In this document: in pieces, positions 9,107-17,483 of the stretch
Numbering within the stretch: the first letter of the stretch is position 1
How the letters are laid out: every line of letters begins with the position of its first letter
Source of the DNA: CANKBT01 sp038235705
Lineage (GTDB): Bacteria > Actinomycetota > Actinomycetes > Mycobacteriales > SCTD01
Assembly: GCA_038235705.1 (NCBI GenBank)
Contig: JBBSTR010000011.1
Span: 1-48,152, forward strand
Reading direction: 5' to 3'
Length of the DNA: 48,152 nt
The notes under the pieces: model-generated
Told to the model about the DNA's origin: nothing
What the model saw: only the letters and a program-made list of their open reading frames with translations
The model's database searches: none
Made by a program: the position numbers and the translations under genes

Positions 9107-9508
9107 TCATCCCGACGTGCGGCGCTCGTCGGCCAGCCGGTCGGCGCAGACCCGTACCGCCTGGGCGCGTGCGTCGCGAGCCAGCTCGCGGGTCGCCTGT
9201 GCGCAGTCCACGTAGCGCTGGCCGGCCGGCCCGCGCGTGTAGTAGGCGCCGTACGCCTGCAGCGCTGCGAACAGCAGCACGGCGACGACACCGAGCGCGA
9301 CGCCGCCGACCGCCGCGCGCCGGTTCGTCGCCTCGCCGTGCCGGACCCGTCTGAGCCCGAGCAGGCCGAGAACGACAGCGGCGACCCCGGCGAGGAGCCC
9401 GGGACCGAGCAGCACCAGCAGCGGGAACGCGAACGCCCCGACGACCAGAGCGGCGGTGCCGAACCCGTTGCGGGCGGCGGTCGGAGGGCGTCCCGCGGGG
9501 GTCGTCAT
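9107..9508 (-). CDS. Small DUF4190-like membrane protein
   Basis: 133 aa from the ATG at 9508; a much longer open frame in this phase is antisense to the next gene and is not coding. Two membrane helices (around FGTAALVVGAFAFPLLVLLG and VGGVALGVVAVLLFAALQAY) are separated by a loop with RRVRHGEATNRRA. The external tail has two cysteines (VDCAQATREL and RVCADRLADE), as in the gene just downstream, so duplication is likely. Function unknown. The start codon is 39 bp from the divergent gene at 9548. GAGACT 6 nt upstream may be a -10 for leaderless expression, but this is weak. Confidence 0.75.
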   Translation of the reverse strand: MTTPAGRPPTAARNGFGTAALVVGAFAFPLLVLLGPGLLAGVAAVVLGLLGLRRVRHGEATNRRAAVGGVALGVVAVLLFAALQAYGAYYTRGPAGQRYVDCAQATRELARDARAQAVRVCADRLADERRTSG

Positions 9509-9534
9509 GGCCACAGTCTCGCGGATGTCGGCGC

Positions 9535-9540
9535 TAGCGT
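9535..9540 (+). promoter_or_regulatory. -10 box (TAGCGT) for leaderless helical-protein gene
   Basis: TAGCGT followed by 7 nt and the GTG at 9548. The spacing puts the transcription start on the start codon and decides between the GTG codons at 9542 and 9548 in favour of 9548. No clear -35. Confidence 0.5.
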
Positions 9541-9547
9541 CGTGCCC

Positions 9548-10237
9548 GTGAACCTCCTGCTGCTGCCCTTCCAGGCGGTGCGTCTCGGCCTCGCGCTGCC
9601 GCTGCGCACGGTGGCATTCGTGCGGGACCTGGTGACCCTGGTCGAGGACGCTTCCGTGGCGGTCGCCCGGCTCGGCGTGGTGGCTGACCGGGTGAGCACG
9701 CTGCTGGACCACGTCGAGCCCGCCGTGCCGCGGTTCGTGCGGATCGTCGACCAGGTCGAGCCGGTGATCGACCGGCTGAGCGCGGCGACCGACCGTGCGG
9801 CCGTCGCGGTCGCCGGCGTCGACACCCTCGTCCGTGACCTCGACGGGCTGCGGCCGACGGTGACGGCCCTGCTGCAGGACCTCGAACCGATGGCCCGGGC
9901 CGTGTCCCAGCTGGACCCGACCGTCGTCGGGGACGCGGTCGAGGTCCTGAGCCAAGCCCGCACAGCGCTCTCCGGGCTCCTCGCGATGGACCCCCGGCTG
10001 GTGGGCGACGCAGCGGAGGTGATGCACGCCCTCCCGGAGCTGCTCGAACGGATCGACCAGCAGGTCCTGCCGGCCGTGTCGGCCCTCGAGGGACTGATGC
10101 CCGGGGTCGCCCGCCTCACCGGGCGCGTCGACCACCTCAGCGGTCAGGTGGTCGAGGTGGGCGGTCTGCTGACGGGGCTCCCCGGCGCGGCGCGACTGCT
10201 GCGGCGCACCTCCCAGGGCCGCACCATCGACGGCTGA
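9548..10237 (+). CDS. Helical, coiled-coil-like protein of unknown function
   Basis: 229 aa from the GTG at 9548. It opens with a hydrophobic stretch (MNLLLLPFQAVRLGLALPLR) that may be a membrane-associated helix, followed by near-continuous amphipathic helix with repeated patterns such as DRVSTLLDHVEPAVPRFVRI and VEPVIDRLSAATDRAAVAVA. The spacing of Leu/Val and Asp/Arg resembles methyl-accepting or apolipoprotein-like coiled coils. No catalytic motif is seen and I do not recognise a named family. It precedes purN by 87 bp on the same strand; a candidate purN promoter in that gap suggests separate transcription. Confidence 0.7.
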   Translation: MNLLLLPFQAVRLGLALPLRTVAFVRDLVTLVEDASVAVARLGVVADRVSTLLDHVEPAVPRFVRIVDQVEPVIDRLSAATDRAAVAVAGVDTLVRDLDGLRPTVTALLQDLEPMARAVSQLDPTVVGDAVEVLSQARTALSGLLAMDPRLVGDAAEVMHALPELLERIDQQVLPAVSALEGLMPGVARLTGRVDHLSGQVVEVGGLLTGLPGAARLLRRTSQGRTIDG

Positions 10238-10274
10238 GCGACCCGCCCGCCCGGCTGGGTCAGAGCCTTCCCGG

Positions 10275-10280
10275 TAGGGT
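10275..10280 (+). promoter_or_regulatory. Possible -10 box (TAGGGT) upstream of purN
   Basis: TAGGGT lies 44 nt before the purN start, with a GAGGAGG ribosome site between. No good -35 is present. A conventional leadered promoter for purN-purH is plausible. Confidence 0.35.
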
Positions 10281-10324
10281 CGACCGGCCGGGACGTACGC
10301 CCGGGACCGCCTTCGAGGAGGACC

Positions 10325-10915
10325 GTGACCGACCGGCAGCCCGCCCGTCTGGTCCTGCTGGCCTCCGGGTCGGGGACGACCGCGCAGGCCGTGCTCGACG
10401 CGGCTGCCGAGCCGGCGTACGGCGCTGTGGTCGTCGCGGTCGGCACCGACCGGCCGGGGGCGCGCGCGCTCGAGCGTGCCGAGGCGGCCGGCGTCCCGAC
10501 GTTCTGCCTGGAGGTTGGGCAGGATCGAGACGCGTGGAACGCCAAGCTGCTCGACACCGTCACGGATCTACGTCCTGACCTGGTAGTCTGTGCTGGCTTC
10601 ATGCGCATCCTCGCGCCCGCCTTCGTTCAGGCGTTCCGATGCGTCAACACCCACCCGGCGCTGCTCCCGGCCTTCCCGGGGGCGCACGCCGTGCGCGACG
10701 CACTGGCGTACGGCGTCAAGATCTCCGGCGTCACCGTCCACCTCGTCGACGAGGGCGTCGACACCGGCCCGGTGCTCGCCCAGGCCGCCGTGCCCGTGCT
10801 GCCCGGCGACACCGAACAGACCCTCCAGGCCCGTATCCAGGACGTCGAGCGACCGCTCTTCGTCGAGACCGTCGGGCAGCTCGCCCGCGCCCACGCAGGA
10901 GTGCCGTCACCGTGA
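10325..10915 (+). CDS. purN: Phosphoribosylglycinamide formyltransferase (GART)
   Basis: 196 aa, GTG start with GAGGAGG 5 nt upstream. It transfers the formyl group of 10-formyl-tetrahydrofolate to GAR, the third step of purine synthesis. The catalytic triad is in place: N108 and H110 in VNTHPALLPAFPG and D146 in HLVDEGVDTGPVL. The N-terminal phosphate-binding loop reads ASGSGTTAQA, where many homologues have a GSNLQA form. Length is normal. The stop overlaps the purH GTG by 4 nt (GTGA), so the two are translationally coupled; the folate enzyme FolD is encoded nearby and supplies its cofactor. Confidence 0.97.
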   Translation: MTDRQPARLVLLASGSGTTAQAVLDAAAEPAYGAVVVAVGTDRPGARALERAEAAGVPTFCLEVGQDRDAWNAKLLDTVTDLRPDLVVCAGFMRILAPAFVQAFRCVNTHPALLPAFPGAHAVRDALAYGVKISGVTVHLVDEGVDTGPVLAQAAVPVLPGDTEQTLQARIQDVERPLFVETVGQLARAHAGVPSP

Positions 10916-12471
10916 CAACCCCCGATCTCGTAGCCCTCCGCCGTGCCCTGGTCAGCGTGTACGACAAGACCGGGCTGCTCGAGCTCGGCCAGGGCCTCGC
11001 GGCCGCGGGTGTCGAGATCGTCTCGACCGGCTCGACGGCCGCTCGGCTGCGTGAGGCGGGCGTGCCGGTCACCCCGGTGGACGAGCTGACCGGCTTCCCG
11101 GAGTGCCTGGACGGGCGGGTCAAGACGCTGCACCCCCGCGTGCACGCGGGCATCCTCGCCGACCGCCGGCTGCCGGCGCACGTGCAAGAGCTCACCGACC
11201 TGGACATCGCGCCGTTCGACCTGGTCGTGGTCAACCTCTACCCGTTCGCGGACACGGTCGCCTCCGGGGCCACGAGCGACGAGTGCGTGGAGCAGATCGA
11301 CATCGGCGGACCGACCATGGTCCGCGCGGCAGCCAAGAACCACCCGTCGGTCGCCGTCGTCGTCTCGCCCTCCGGCTACCCGGCGCTGCTGGCCGCGGTG
11401 GGCGAGGGCGGCACCACGCTCGCCGAGCGTCGTCGTCTCGCCGGCCTCGCCTTCGCCCACACCGCGGCGTACGACGTCGCGGTGGCCTCGTGGTTCGCGG
11501 GCTACGGCCCGGCCGACAGCGAGGCTTTCCCGGCCTTTCTCGGTGCCACGTACAGCCGGGCTGAGGTGCTGCGCTACGGCGAGAACCCGCACCAGGCCGC
11601 AGCGCTCTACCGGGTGCCCGGTGCCGACGCGGACACGCTCGCTTCTGCCCGGCAGCTGCACGGCAAGGCGATGTCCTACAACAACTACGTCGACACCGAC
11701 GCGGCGCTGCGAGCGGCCTACGACCACGGTGACCGGGTGACCGTCGCCGTCATCAAGCACGCCAACCCGTGCGGGATCGCGGTCGGCACGGACGTCGCCG
11801 ACGCCCACGCCAAGGCGCACGCCTGCGACCCGGTGTCCGCCTTCGGTGGCGTGATCGCCACCAACACCCCGGTCTCGCTGGCCATGGCACAGCAGGTCGC
11901 GGAGGTGTTCACCGAGGTGATCGTCGCGCCGTCGTACGAGGACGGCGCCGTGGAGCTGTTGTCACGCAAACCGTCCATCCGGATCCTTGAGACGAGTGGA
12001 CATGCCGGGCAGGGCCTGGAGTTTCGGCAGGTCTGCGGCGGGCTGCTCGTCCAACAGGTCGACGCTCTGGACGCGCCCGGCGACGACCCCTCGAACTGGA
12101 CCCTCGCCTGCGGGTCACCGATCGCCGATCTCGAGGACCTCACCTTTGCTTGGCGGACTGTCCGCGCCACGAAGTCCAACGCGATCCTGCTCGCCGCAGG
12201 CGGCGCAACGGTCGGGGTCGGCATGGGCCAGGTCAACCGGGTCGACGCCGCCCGCCTCGCCGTCTCCAGGGCCGGTGACCGGGCCCTTGGCGCGGTTGCC
12301 GCCTCGGACGCGTTCTTCCCGTTCGCCGACGGGCTTCAGGTGCTGCTCGACGCCGGTGTCTCGGCCGTGGTGCAGCCGGGAGGTTCCGTACGTGACCCCG
12401 AGGTGATCGCCGCCGCCGAGGCAGCGGGCGTCACGATGTATCTGACCGGGACCCGTCACTTCGCGCACTGA
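10912..12471 (+). CDS. purH: Bifunctional AICAR transformylase / IMP cyclohydrolase
   Basis: 519 aa from the GTG at 10912 that overlaps the purN stop. The N-terminal MGS-like IMP cyclohydrolase domain (about 1-200) starts ALVSVYDKTGLLELGQGL and contains TGSTAARLREAG and GRVKTLHPRVHAGIL. The C-terminal AICAR transformylase domain (about 205-519) carries the catalytic KHANPCG motif, then DPVSAFGGVIATN and the late SDAFFPFADGLQ. It performs the last two steps of IMP synthesis. Length and domain order are standard. Confidence 0.98.
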   Translation: MTTPDLVALRRALVSVYDKTGLLELGQGLAAAGVEIVSTGSTAARLREAGVPVTPVDELTGFPECLDGRVKTLHPRVHAGILADRRLPAHVQELTDLDIAPFDLVVVNLYPFADTVASGATSDECVEQIDIGGPTMVRAAAKNHPSVAVVVSPSGYPALLAAVGEGGTTLAERRRLAGLAFAHTAAYDVAVASWFAGYGPADSEAFPAFLGATYSRAEVLRYGENPHQAAALYRVPGADADTLASARQLHGKAMSYNNYVDTDAALRAAYDHGDRVTVAVIKHANPCGIAVGTDVADAHAKAHACDPVSAFGGVIATNTPVSLAMAQQVAEVFTEVIVAPSYEDGAVELLSRKPSIRILETSGHAGQGLEFRQVCGGLLVQQVDALDAPGDDPSNWTLACGSPIADLEDLTFAWRTVRATKSNAILLAAGGATVGVGMGQVNRVDAARLAVSRAGDRALGAVAASDAFFPFADGLQVLLDAGVSAVVQPGGSVRDPEVIAAAEAAGVTMYLTGTRHFAH

Positions 12472-12630
12472 GCGCCCCGTCGCCCCGTCACCGAGCGGCA
12501 GCCTGGCGACGGTCCGCCAGGATGAGGGGGCCGGACTGCCCGCGATCAGAAGCGCGTGATCCATGCGCCCGCGGATCGGCAGCGCTGTCTGGAGCGCCCG
12601 GTCGGCATCCTGGAGCGTCCTGCCATCGAA

Positions 12631-12692
12631 GATCAACAGAGCCCTAACGCTGTGACACACCGGCGTGTCGCGACGCTTTCCCCCTGTTGATC
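12631..12692. repeat. Long imperfect inverted repeat between convergent genes
   Basis: GATCAACAG (12631-12639) pairs perfectly with CTGTTGATC (12684-12692), and an inner arm GACAC/GTGTC (12654-12658, 12665-12669) is nested between them. It lies between purH (plus) and the methyltransferase ending at 12702 (minus), so a bidirectional terminator is the simplest reading. The rest of the gap 12472-12701 holds only a weak 6-bp hairpin at 12502-12521. Confidence 0.5.
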
Positions 12693-12701
12693 ATGGGTGC
12701 C

Positions 12702-13322
12702 TCAGCTGCGGGCCGCCCAGACGGCCCAGAGCGGGTCGGAGCGCCAGCTGCCGCGTACGCGCTGGTCCACCACCGGCTCGTCGAACTGTCCCGTCGCCCG
12801 GTGGTAGGCCGCGACCAGTCCCGGTCGCTGGTCCTCTGAGGCCTCCAGCCAGCCGCGCACGGCCTTGGTGTGGAACATGCGGTTGGAGAAGGTGCAGACC
12901 GAGAGCCCACCGGGCCGGAGCACCCTGGCGACCTCGCCGAGCACGGCGACCGGGTCCACCAGGTAGTCGATCGAGACGCAGTTCACCACGGCGTCGAAGG
13001 ACGCGTCCGCATAGGGCAGCGAAGGGTCGGCGTTGAGGTCCCGCACGGTCCGGACCGAGGCCGCCGGGTTGGCGTCCAGCTCGGCCCGGTTGAGACCCAG
13101 GGCGGTCAAGGACGCGGGACGCGTACGGAAGTGCGAGACCCACGAGCTCATCAGGTCCAGCACGTCGCCGGTCAGCCCGAGCTCCTCGTACAACGTCCCC
13201 ACCGCCGCGATCGCACCGTCGTCGATATGCGCCACGAGCCGGGGGGAGGCGTAGAAATCGGTGTCCGGAGAGGGATCGGCGCGGTCGAAGAAGCCGGGCG
13301 GGAACGGATCGGAAGGGCTCAC
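12702..13322 (-). CDS. Class I SAM-dependent methyltransferase
   Basis: 206 aa from the GTG at 13322; the larger open frame in this phase runs antisense to folD. Rossmann motif I is degenerate (GDVLDLMSSWVSHF instead of the usual DxGxGxG), but the later core is clear: DLNADPSLPYADASFDAVVN, then SIDYLVDPVAVLGEVARVLR and PGG. It begins with an unusual DPFPPGFFDRADPSPDTDFY stretch. Small proteins of this type, with a Trp-Val-Ser-His in place of motif I, recur in bacteria; the substrate is unknown. It diverges from folD with only 18 bp between start codons, so the two promoters must overlap. Confidence 0.85.
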   Translation of the reverse strand: MSPSDPFPPGFFDRADPSPDTDFYASPRLVAHIDDGAIAAVGTLYEELGLTGDVLDLMSSWVSHFRTRPASLTALGLNRAELDANPAASVRTVRDLNADPSLPYADASFDAVVNCVSIDYLVDPVAVLGEVARVLRPGGLSVCTFSNRMFHTKAVRGWLEASEDQRPGLVAAYHRATGQFDEPVVDQRVRGSWRSDPLWAVWAARS

Positions 13323-13328
13323 CCGGTC

Positions 13329-13334
13329 TAGGGT
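13329..13334 (+). promoter_or_regulatory. -10 box (TAGGGT) for leaderless folD
   Basis: TAGGGT then 6 nt then the folD GTG at 13341. No SD is present, so folD is probably translated from a leaderless mRNA. The box lies in the 18-bp divergent gap, so the -35 region would fall inside the methyltransferase gene. Confidence 0.55.
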
Positions 13335-13340
13335 GCCCGG

Positions 13341-14222
13341 GTGAGCGCCCGCCTGCTTCCCGGAGCCCCTGTCGCCGATGCCGTGTATGCGGACCTGAGG
13401 CCGAGGATCGCGGCGCTGACCGACGCCGGCCACCGCCCCGGGCTCGGGACGATCCTGGTCGGTGAGGACAGCGCGAGCGCCGGCTACATCCGGATGAAGA
13501 TGGACCGGGCGACCGAGCTGGGCCTCGCCAGCCCGCACGTCCACCTGAGCCAGGACTGCAGCCAGGCCGACCTGGTCGCGGCGATCCGAGAGCTGAACGA
13601 GGACCCGGCCACAGACGCGATGCTCGTCCAGCACCCGACGCCGCGGCAGATCGACTTCGAGTCCGCCCTGCTGGAGATGGACCCGGACAAGGACGTCGAC
13701 GGGCTGCACCCGGTCAACATGGGCCGGCTCGCGCTCGGGATGCCCGGGCCGGTGCCGTGCACGCCCGCCGGGATCGAGGCGCTGCTCGCCCATCACGGCA
13801 TCGAGATCAGTGGTAAGGAGGTCTGCATCCTTGGCCGGGGAACGACGCTCGGGCGGCCGTTGGCCCTGCTCCTGTCGCAGAAACGTCCGACCGCGAACGC
13901 CGCCGTGACGGTCGTGCACACCGGCGTCCCGGACTGGGACCGCTACACCCGCCGCGCCGACGTCGTCGTCGCTGCGGTCGGCGTGCCGGGGATCCTGAGG
14001 CCTGAGCACATCGCCGAGGGCGCGACCGTCGTGGGCGGTGGGGTGCGTTACGAGGGCAAGAAGCTGCTGCCCGACGTCGACGAGGCCTGCAACGACAAGG
14101 CCGGCGCGATCACCCCGCGGCTCGGTGGGGTCGGACCGACCACCGTGGCGATGCTCTTCCAGAACTGTGTGGCGGCCGCGGAGCGGACGGCCGGTCACCT
14201 GGGTGTCAGCCCCGAGCGGTGA
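13341..14222 (+). CDS. folD: Methylenetetrahydrofolate dehydrogenase/cyclohydrolase, variant FolD
   Basis: 293 aa, GTG start. It interconverts methylene-, methenyl- and 10-formyl-THF and feeds PurN and PurH. The active-site Y49 and K53 (SAGYIRMKMDRATELG), Q97 and D120 (KDVDGLHPVNMGRL) are present. Several usually invariant stretches differ: QLPLP is QHPTP, the GRS-x-x-VG NADP loop is GRGTTLGRP, and TPVPGGVGPMT is TPRLGGVGPTT. These look like a consistent actinobacterial subtype rather than decay, since the frame and length are intact. It is followed by DUF3017 (4-nt overlap) and mdh, an order also common in Streptomyces. Confidence 0.93.
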   Translation: MSARLLPGAPVADAVYADLRPRIAALTDAGHRPGLGTILVGEDSASAGYIRMKMDRATELGLASPHVHLSQDCSQADLVAAIRELNEDPATDAMLVQHPTPRQIDFESALLEMDPDKDVDGLHPVNMGRLALGMPGPVPCTPAGIEALLAHHGIEISGKEVCILGRGTTLGRPLALLLSQKRPTANAAVTVVHTGVPDWDRYTRRADVVVAAVGVPGILRPEHIAEGATVVGGGVRYEGKKLLPDVDEACNDKAGAITPRLGGVGPTTVAMLFQNCVAAAERTAGHLGVSPER

Positions 14223-14485
14223 AGCTCACCGAGGCGCCGTCGTCGTTCGTCGTCGCGGTGGCTGCCGCAGGTCTCGTGCTCGTCTCCGTGGGGCACTGGC
14301 GGCAGGGAACGGTCGTCATCGGCGGGGCCATGCTCGTCGGCGCCGGGCTCCGGCTCCTGCTCCCGTCGCGCAGGGCCGGCTCGCTCGTCGTCCGCAGCCG
14401 TCCGTTCGACACCGGCCTGCTGCTGTTCCTCGGACTGGCCACGATCGCTCTCGCGATCAGCATCCCGACCGCACAGGGCGCATAG
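14219..14485 (+). CDS. DUF3017 small membrane protein
   Basis: 88 aa. The GTG overlaps the folD stop by 4 nt. Three hydrophobic segments (SSFVVAVAAAGLVLVSVG, VVIGGAMLVGAGLRLLL and GLLLFLGLATIALAISI) with the characteristic PSRRAGSLVVRSRPFD linker. The family is of unknown function and is regularly found between folD and mdh in actinobacteria, as here. Confidence 0.88.
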   Translation: MKLTEAPSSFVVAVAAAGLVLVSVGHWRQGTVVIGGAMLVGAGLRLLLPSRRAGSLVVRSRPFDTGLLLFLGLATIALAISIPTAQGA

Positions 14486-14578
14486 CGGCCGCGGTTGGGT
14501 AGGGGAACCCCGGCGGCCCTGACCGTCACCGGCGCTCGTACGCTGCCGGGACACCCCCGATCCGAGGAGCTCTTCCGT

Positions 14579-15565
14579 ATGCCCAGCAGCCCGACCGTCG
14601 TGACCGTGACCGGGGCCGCCGGCCAGATCGGCTACGCCCTGCTGTTCCGCATCGCGTCCGGGCAGCTGCTCGGGCCCGACCGCCCGGTGGCGCTGCGGCT
14701 GCTCGAGATCAGCCCGGCGCTCAAGGCGGCAGAGGGAACCGCGATGGAGCTCGACGACTGCGCCTTCCCGCTGCTGTCCAGCATCGAGATCACTGACGAC
14801 GCCACGAAGGCGTTCGACGGCGTCAACGTGGCCCTGCTGGTCGGTGCCCGTCCGCGCACGGCCGGGATGGAGCGCGGGGACCTGCTGAGCGCCAACGGCG
14901 GGATCTTCAAGCCGCAGGGTGAGGCCATCAACGCCGGCGCGGCCAGCGACGTGCGCGTGCTCGTGGTCGGCAACCCGGCCAACACCAACGCGCTCATCGC
15001 GGCCAGCCACGCCCCGGACGTCCCCGGCAGCCGCTTCACCGCGATGACCCGCCTCGATCACAACCGCGCGGTCGCGCAGGTCGCCAAGAAGGCCGAGGTC
15101 GCGGTCGCAGACGTCGCCGGCGTCACGATCTGGGGCAACCACAGCGCCACCCAGTATCCCGACCTCACCCGCGCGACCGTGGCCGGCAAGCCCGCGCTCG
15201 AGGTCGTCGACCGCAGCTGGGCCGAGGGCGACTTCATCCCCAAGGTCGCCAAGCGCGGTGCCGAGATCATCGAGTGGCGCGGCAGCTCCAGCGCGGCCAG
15301 CGCGGCGAACGCGGCCATCGACCACGTCTACGACTGGGTGAACGGCACGCCCGAGGGCGCCTGGACCTCCGCCGCGATCATGAGCGACGGCTCGTACGAC
15401 GTCCCGGAGGGGATCATCTCCTCCTTCCCGGTCACCAGCAGCGGCGGGGAGTGGGAGATCGTGCAGGGCATCGAGATCAGCGACTTCTCGCGCGGCAAGA
15501 TCGACGCCTCCGTCGCCGAGCTGACCGGGGAGCGCGACGCGGTCCGCGAGCTCGGCCTGATCTAG
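14579..15565 (+). CDS. mdh: NAD-dependent malate dehydrogenase
   Basis: 328 aa from the ATG at 14579, supported by GAGGAG about 10 nt upstream; the longer frame adds 28 non-homologous residues. Oxidises malate to oxaloacetate in the TCA cycle. NAD loop TGAAGQIGYALLFRIASG; substrate arginines in GARPRTAGMERGDLL; NPANTNAL; the catalytic pair D160 (TRLDHNRA) and H188 (WGNHSATQYPD). This is the cytosolic-MDH-like (about 330 aa) type found in actinobacteria. The isocitrate dehydrogenase gene follows after 49 bp. Confidence 0.98.
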   Translation: MPSSPTVVTVTGAAGQIGYALLFRIASGQLLGPDRPVALRLLEISPALKAAEGTAMELDDCAFPLLSSIEITDDATKAFDGVNVALLVGARPRTAGMERGDLLSANGGIFKPQGEAINAGAASDVRVLVVGNPANTNALIAASHAPDVPGSRFTAMTRLDHNRAVAQVAKKAEVAVADVAGVTIWGNHSATQYPDLTRATVAGKPALEVVDRSWAEGDFIPKVAKRGAEIIEWRGSSSAASAANAAIDHVYDWVNGTPEGAWTSAAIMSDGSYDVPEGIISSFPVTSSGGEWEIVQGIEISDFSRGKIDASVAELTGERDAVRELGLI

Positions 15566-15614
15566 AGCGATCGCACAACTTCCCGTCAACCCTTCACAAG
15601 GAGCCCCACACCAC

Positions 15615-16829
15615 ATGGCAAAGATCAAGGTCGCGAACCCCATCGTCGAGATGGACGGCGACGAGATGACCCGCATCATCTGGTCCTTCATCAAGGAGCA
15701 GCTGATCCTGCCCTACCTCGATGTCGACCTGAAGTACTACGACCTCGGGATCGAGTCGCGCGACGCCACCGACGACCAGATCACCGTCGACTCCGCCGAG
15801 GCGACCCAGAAGTACGGCGTCGCCGTCAAGTGCGCGACCATCACGCCGGACGAGGCGCGGGTCGAGGAGTTCGGCCTGAAGCGCATGTACCGCTCGCCGA
15901 ACGGCACGATCCGCAACATCCTCGGCGGCGTCATCTTCCGCGAGCCGATCGTCATCAGCAACATCCCGCGTCTGGTGCCGGGCTGGACCAAGCCGATCGT
16001 CATCGGCCGTCACGCCTTCGGCGACCAGTACCGCGCGACCGACATGGTCGTGCCGGGCCCGGGCACCCTGACGCTCACCTTCACGCCGAAGGACGGCTCG
16101 GAGCCGATCGAGCACAACGTGTTCGACTTCCCGGGCGGCGGCGTCGCGATGGCGATGTACAACCTGGACGACTCGATCCGTGACTTCGCCCGCGCGTCGC
16201 TGCGCTACGGCCTCGACCGCGGTTTCCCGGTCTACCTGTCGACCAAGAACACGATCATGAAGGCCTACGACGGTCGCTTCAAGGACCTGTTCGCCGAGGT
16301 CTTCGAGGCGGAGTACAAGGCCGAGTTCGAGGCCGCCGGCATCACGTACGAGCACCGCCTCATCGACGACATGGTCGCGGCGGCCATGAAGTGGGAGGGC
16401 GGCTACGTCTGGGCCTGCAAGAACTACGACGGTGACGTGCAGTCCGACACGGTCGCGCAGGGCTTCGGCTCGCTCGGCCTGATGACGTCGGTGCTGATGA
16501 CGCCGGACGGCAAGACCGTGGAGGCCGAGGCCGCCCACGGCACGGTCACCCGGCACTTCCGCCAGCACCAGCAGGGCAAGCCGACCTCGACCAACCCGAT
16601 CGCGTCGATCTTCGCCTGGACCCGCGGGCTCGACTACCGCGGCCGGATGGACTCCACCCCCGAGGTGTCGGCGTTCGCGCACCTCCTCGAGCAGGTGTGC
16701 ATCCAGACCGTCGAGAGCGGCAAGATGACCAAGGACCTCGCGCTGCTGGTCGGCAAGGACCAGCCGTTCCAGACCACCGAGGAGTTCCTCGCCTCGATCG
16801 ACGACAACCTCAAGCGGGCCTCCGCTTGA
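15615..16829 (+). CDS. icd: NADP-dependent isocitrate dehydrogenase, eukaryote-like dimeric type
   Basis: 404 aa, ATG with AAGGAG about 12 nt upstream. Converts isocitrate to 2-oxoglutarate and CO2 with NADPH production. The opening VEMDGDEMTRIIWSFIKEQL, the substrate loop KRMYRSPNGTIRNILGG, the metal-binding IDDMVAAAMKWEGGYVWACK with YDGDVQSDT, and EAAHGTVTRHFR identify the type II subfamily shared with eukaryotes, distinct from both the E. coli-type and the monomeric enzymes. It follows mdh closely, so TCA genes are grouped here. Confidence 0.98.
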   Translation: MAKIKVANPIVEMDGDEMTRIIWSFIKEQLILPYLDVDLKYYDLGIESRDATDDQITVDSAEATQKYGVAVKCATITPDEARVEEFGLKRMYRSPNGTIRNILGGVIFREPIVISNIPRLVPGWTKPIVIGRHAFGDQYRATDMVVPGPGTLTLTFTPKDGSEPIEHNVFDFPGGGVAMAMYNLDDSIRDFARASLRYGLDRGFPVYLSTKNTIMKAYDGRFKDLFAEVFEAEYKAEFEAAGITYEHRLIDDMVAAAMKWEGGYVWACKNYDGDVQSDTVAQGFGSLGLMTSVLMTPDGKTVEAEAAHGTVTRHFRQHQQGKPTSTNPIASIFAWTRGLDYRGRMDSTPEVSAFAHLLEQVCIQTVESGKMTKDLALLVGKDQPFQTTEEFLASIDDNLKRASA

Positions 16830-16872
16830 GCAAGGCCGTCCGTGCGGGTGACGCGGCGAAGGGGCTGCAGGC

Positions 16873-17376
16873 GTGAGCAAGAGCTTCTCCGTCTCGCACG
16901 ACGTCCCGAGCCCGGTCGGTCAGACGGGCAGCGCGATCACGAGCGAGCGCTGGCCCGAGGCGGTCGCGCGTGAGCTGCACGACGACAGCCGAGTCATCAG
17001 CCGCGAGCAGGCTCCGGACGGCGGCGTGGTGATGGTGCACAGCCGTGCGTTGCCGGACGGCGTGCCGGGGTTCCTGCAGAGGTTCCTGCCGAAGGACGGG
17101 CGGGTCACCCAGACCGACACCTGGGACGCTCCCAGTGCGGACGGCGCCTGGCGCGGGCGCTGGCAGGTGACGCTCGCCGGGGCGCCGGCCCAGCTGGGCG
17201 GCACGCAGACGGTGGTCGCCGAGGGTGACACCAGCGTCTGGACCGTCGAAGGCACGGTCAAGGTCAGCGTCCCGATCATCGGGGGCAAGACCGAGTCGTT
17301 CCTGGTGGAGATGCTCGAGAAGCTCACGGCCCGGCAGGCCGAGGTGCTCGCAGAGCTGGCCGCCGAGCCCCGCTGA
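16873..17376 (+). CDS. DUF2505 (START/SRPBCC-like) protein
   Basis: 167 aa, GTG start with AAGGGG 9 nt upstream, 43 bp after icd. The pattern of alternating strands (SFSVSHDVPSP, VVMVHSRALPDGVPGFLQRF, RVTQTDTWDAP, GTQTVVAEGDTSVWTVEGTV) and the C-terminal helix SFLVEMLEKLTARQAEVLAE match the DUF2505 family, a bacterial lipid/ligand-binding-fold group common in actinobacteria. No catalytic residues are apparent; function unknown. Confidence 0.85.
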   Translation: MSKSFSVSHDVPSPVGQTGSAITSERWPEAVARELHDDSRVISREQAPDGGVVMVHSRALPDGVPGFLQRFLPKDGRVTQTDTWDAPSADGAWRGRWQVTLAGAPAQLGGTQTVVAEGDTSVWTVEGTVKVSVPIIGGKTESFLVEMLEKLTARQAEVLAELAAEPR

Positions 17377-17483
17377 GCCTCGGCGAGCAGGATCACCGGA
17401 GCGTCTGACCGTCCGAGGGCCCGTCAGCTGGCCTTCTCAACGGTCAGATGCTCCGTCGATCATGCGCATCGTCACGCCTGGCT

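Noticed and set aside
12472..12660. Minus-strand frame starting at 12660 with fairly high G/C at third positions (begins CHSVRALLIFDGRTLQDADR)
   Set aside because: It runs on as antisense of purH, has no SD and no family resemblance. A decayed gene fragment is possible but cannot be supported.
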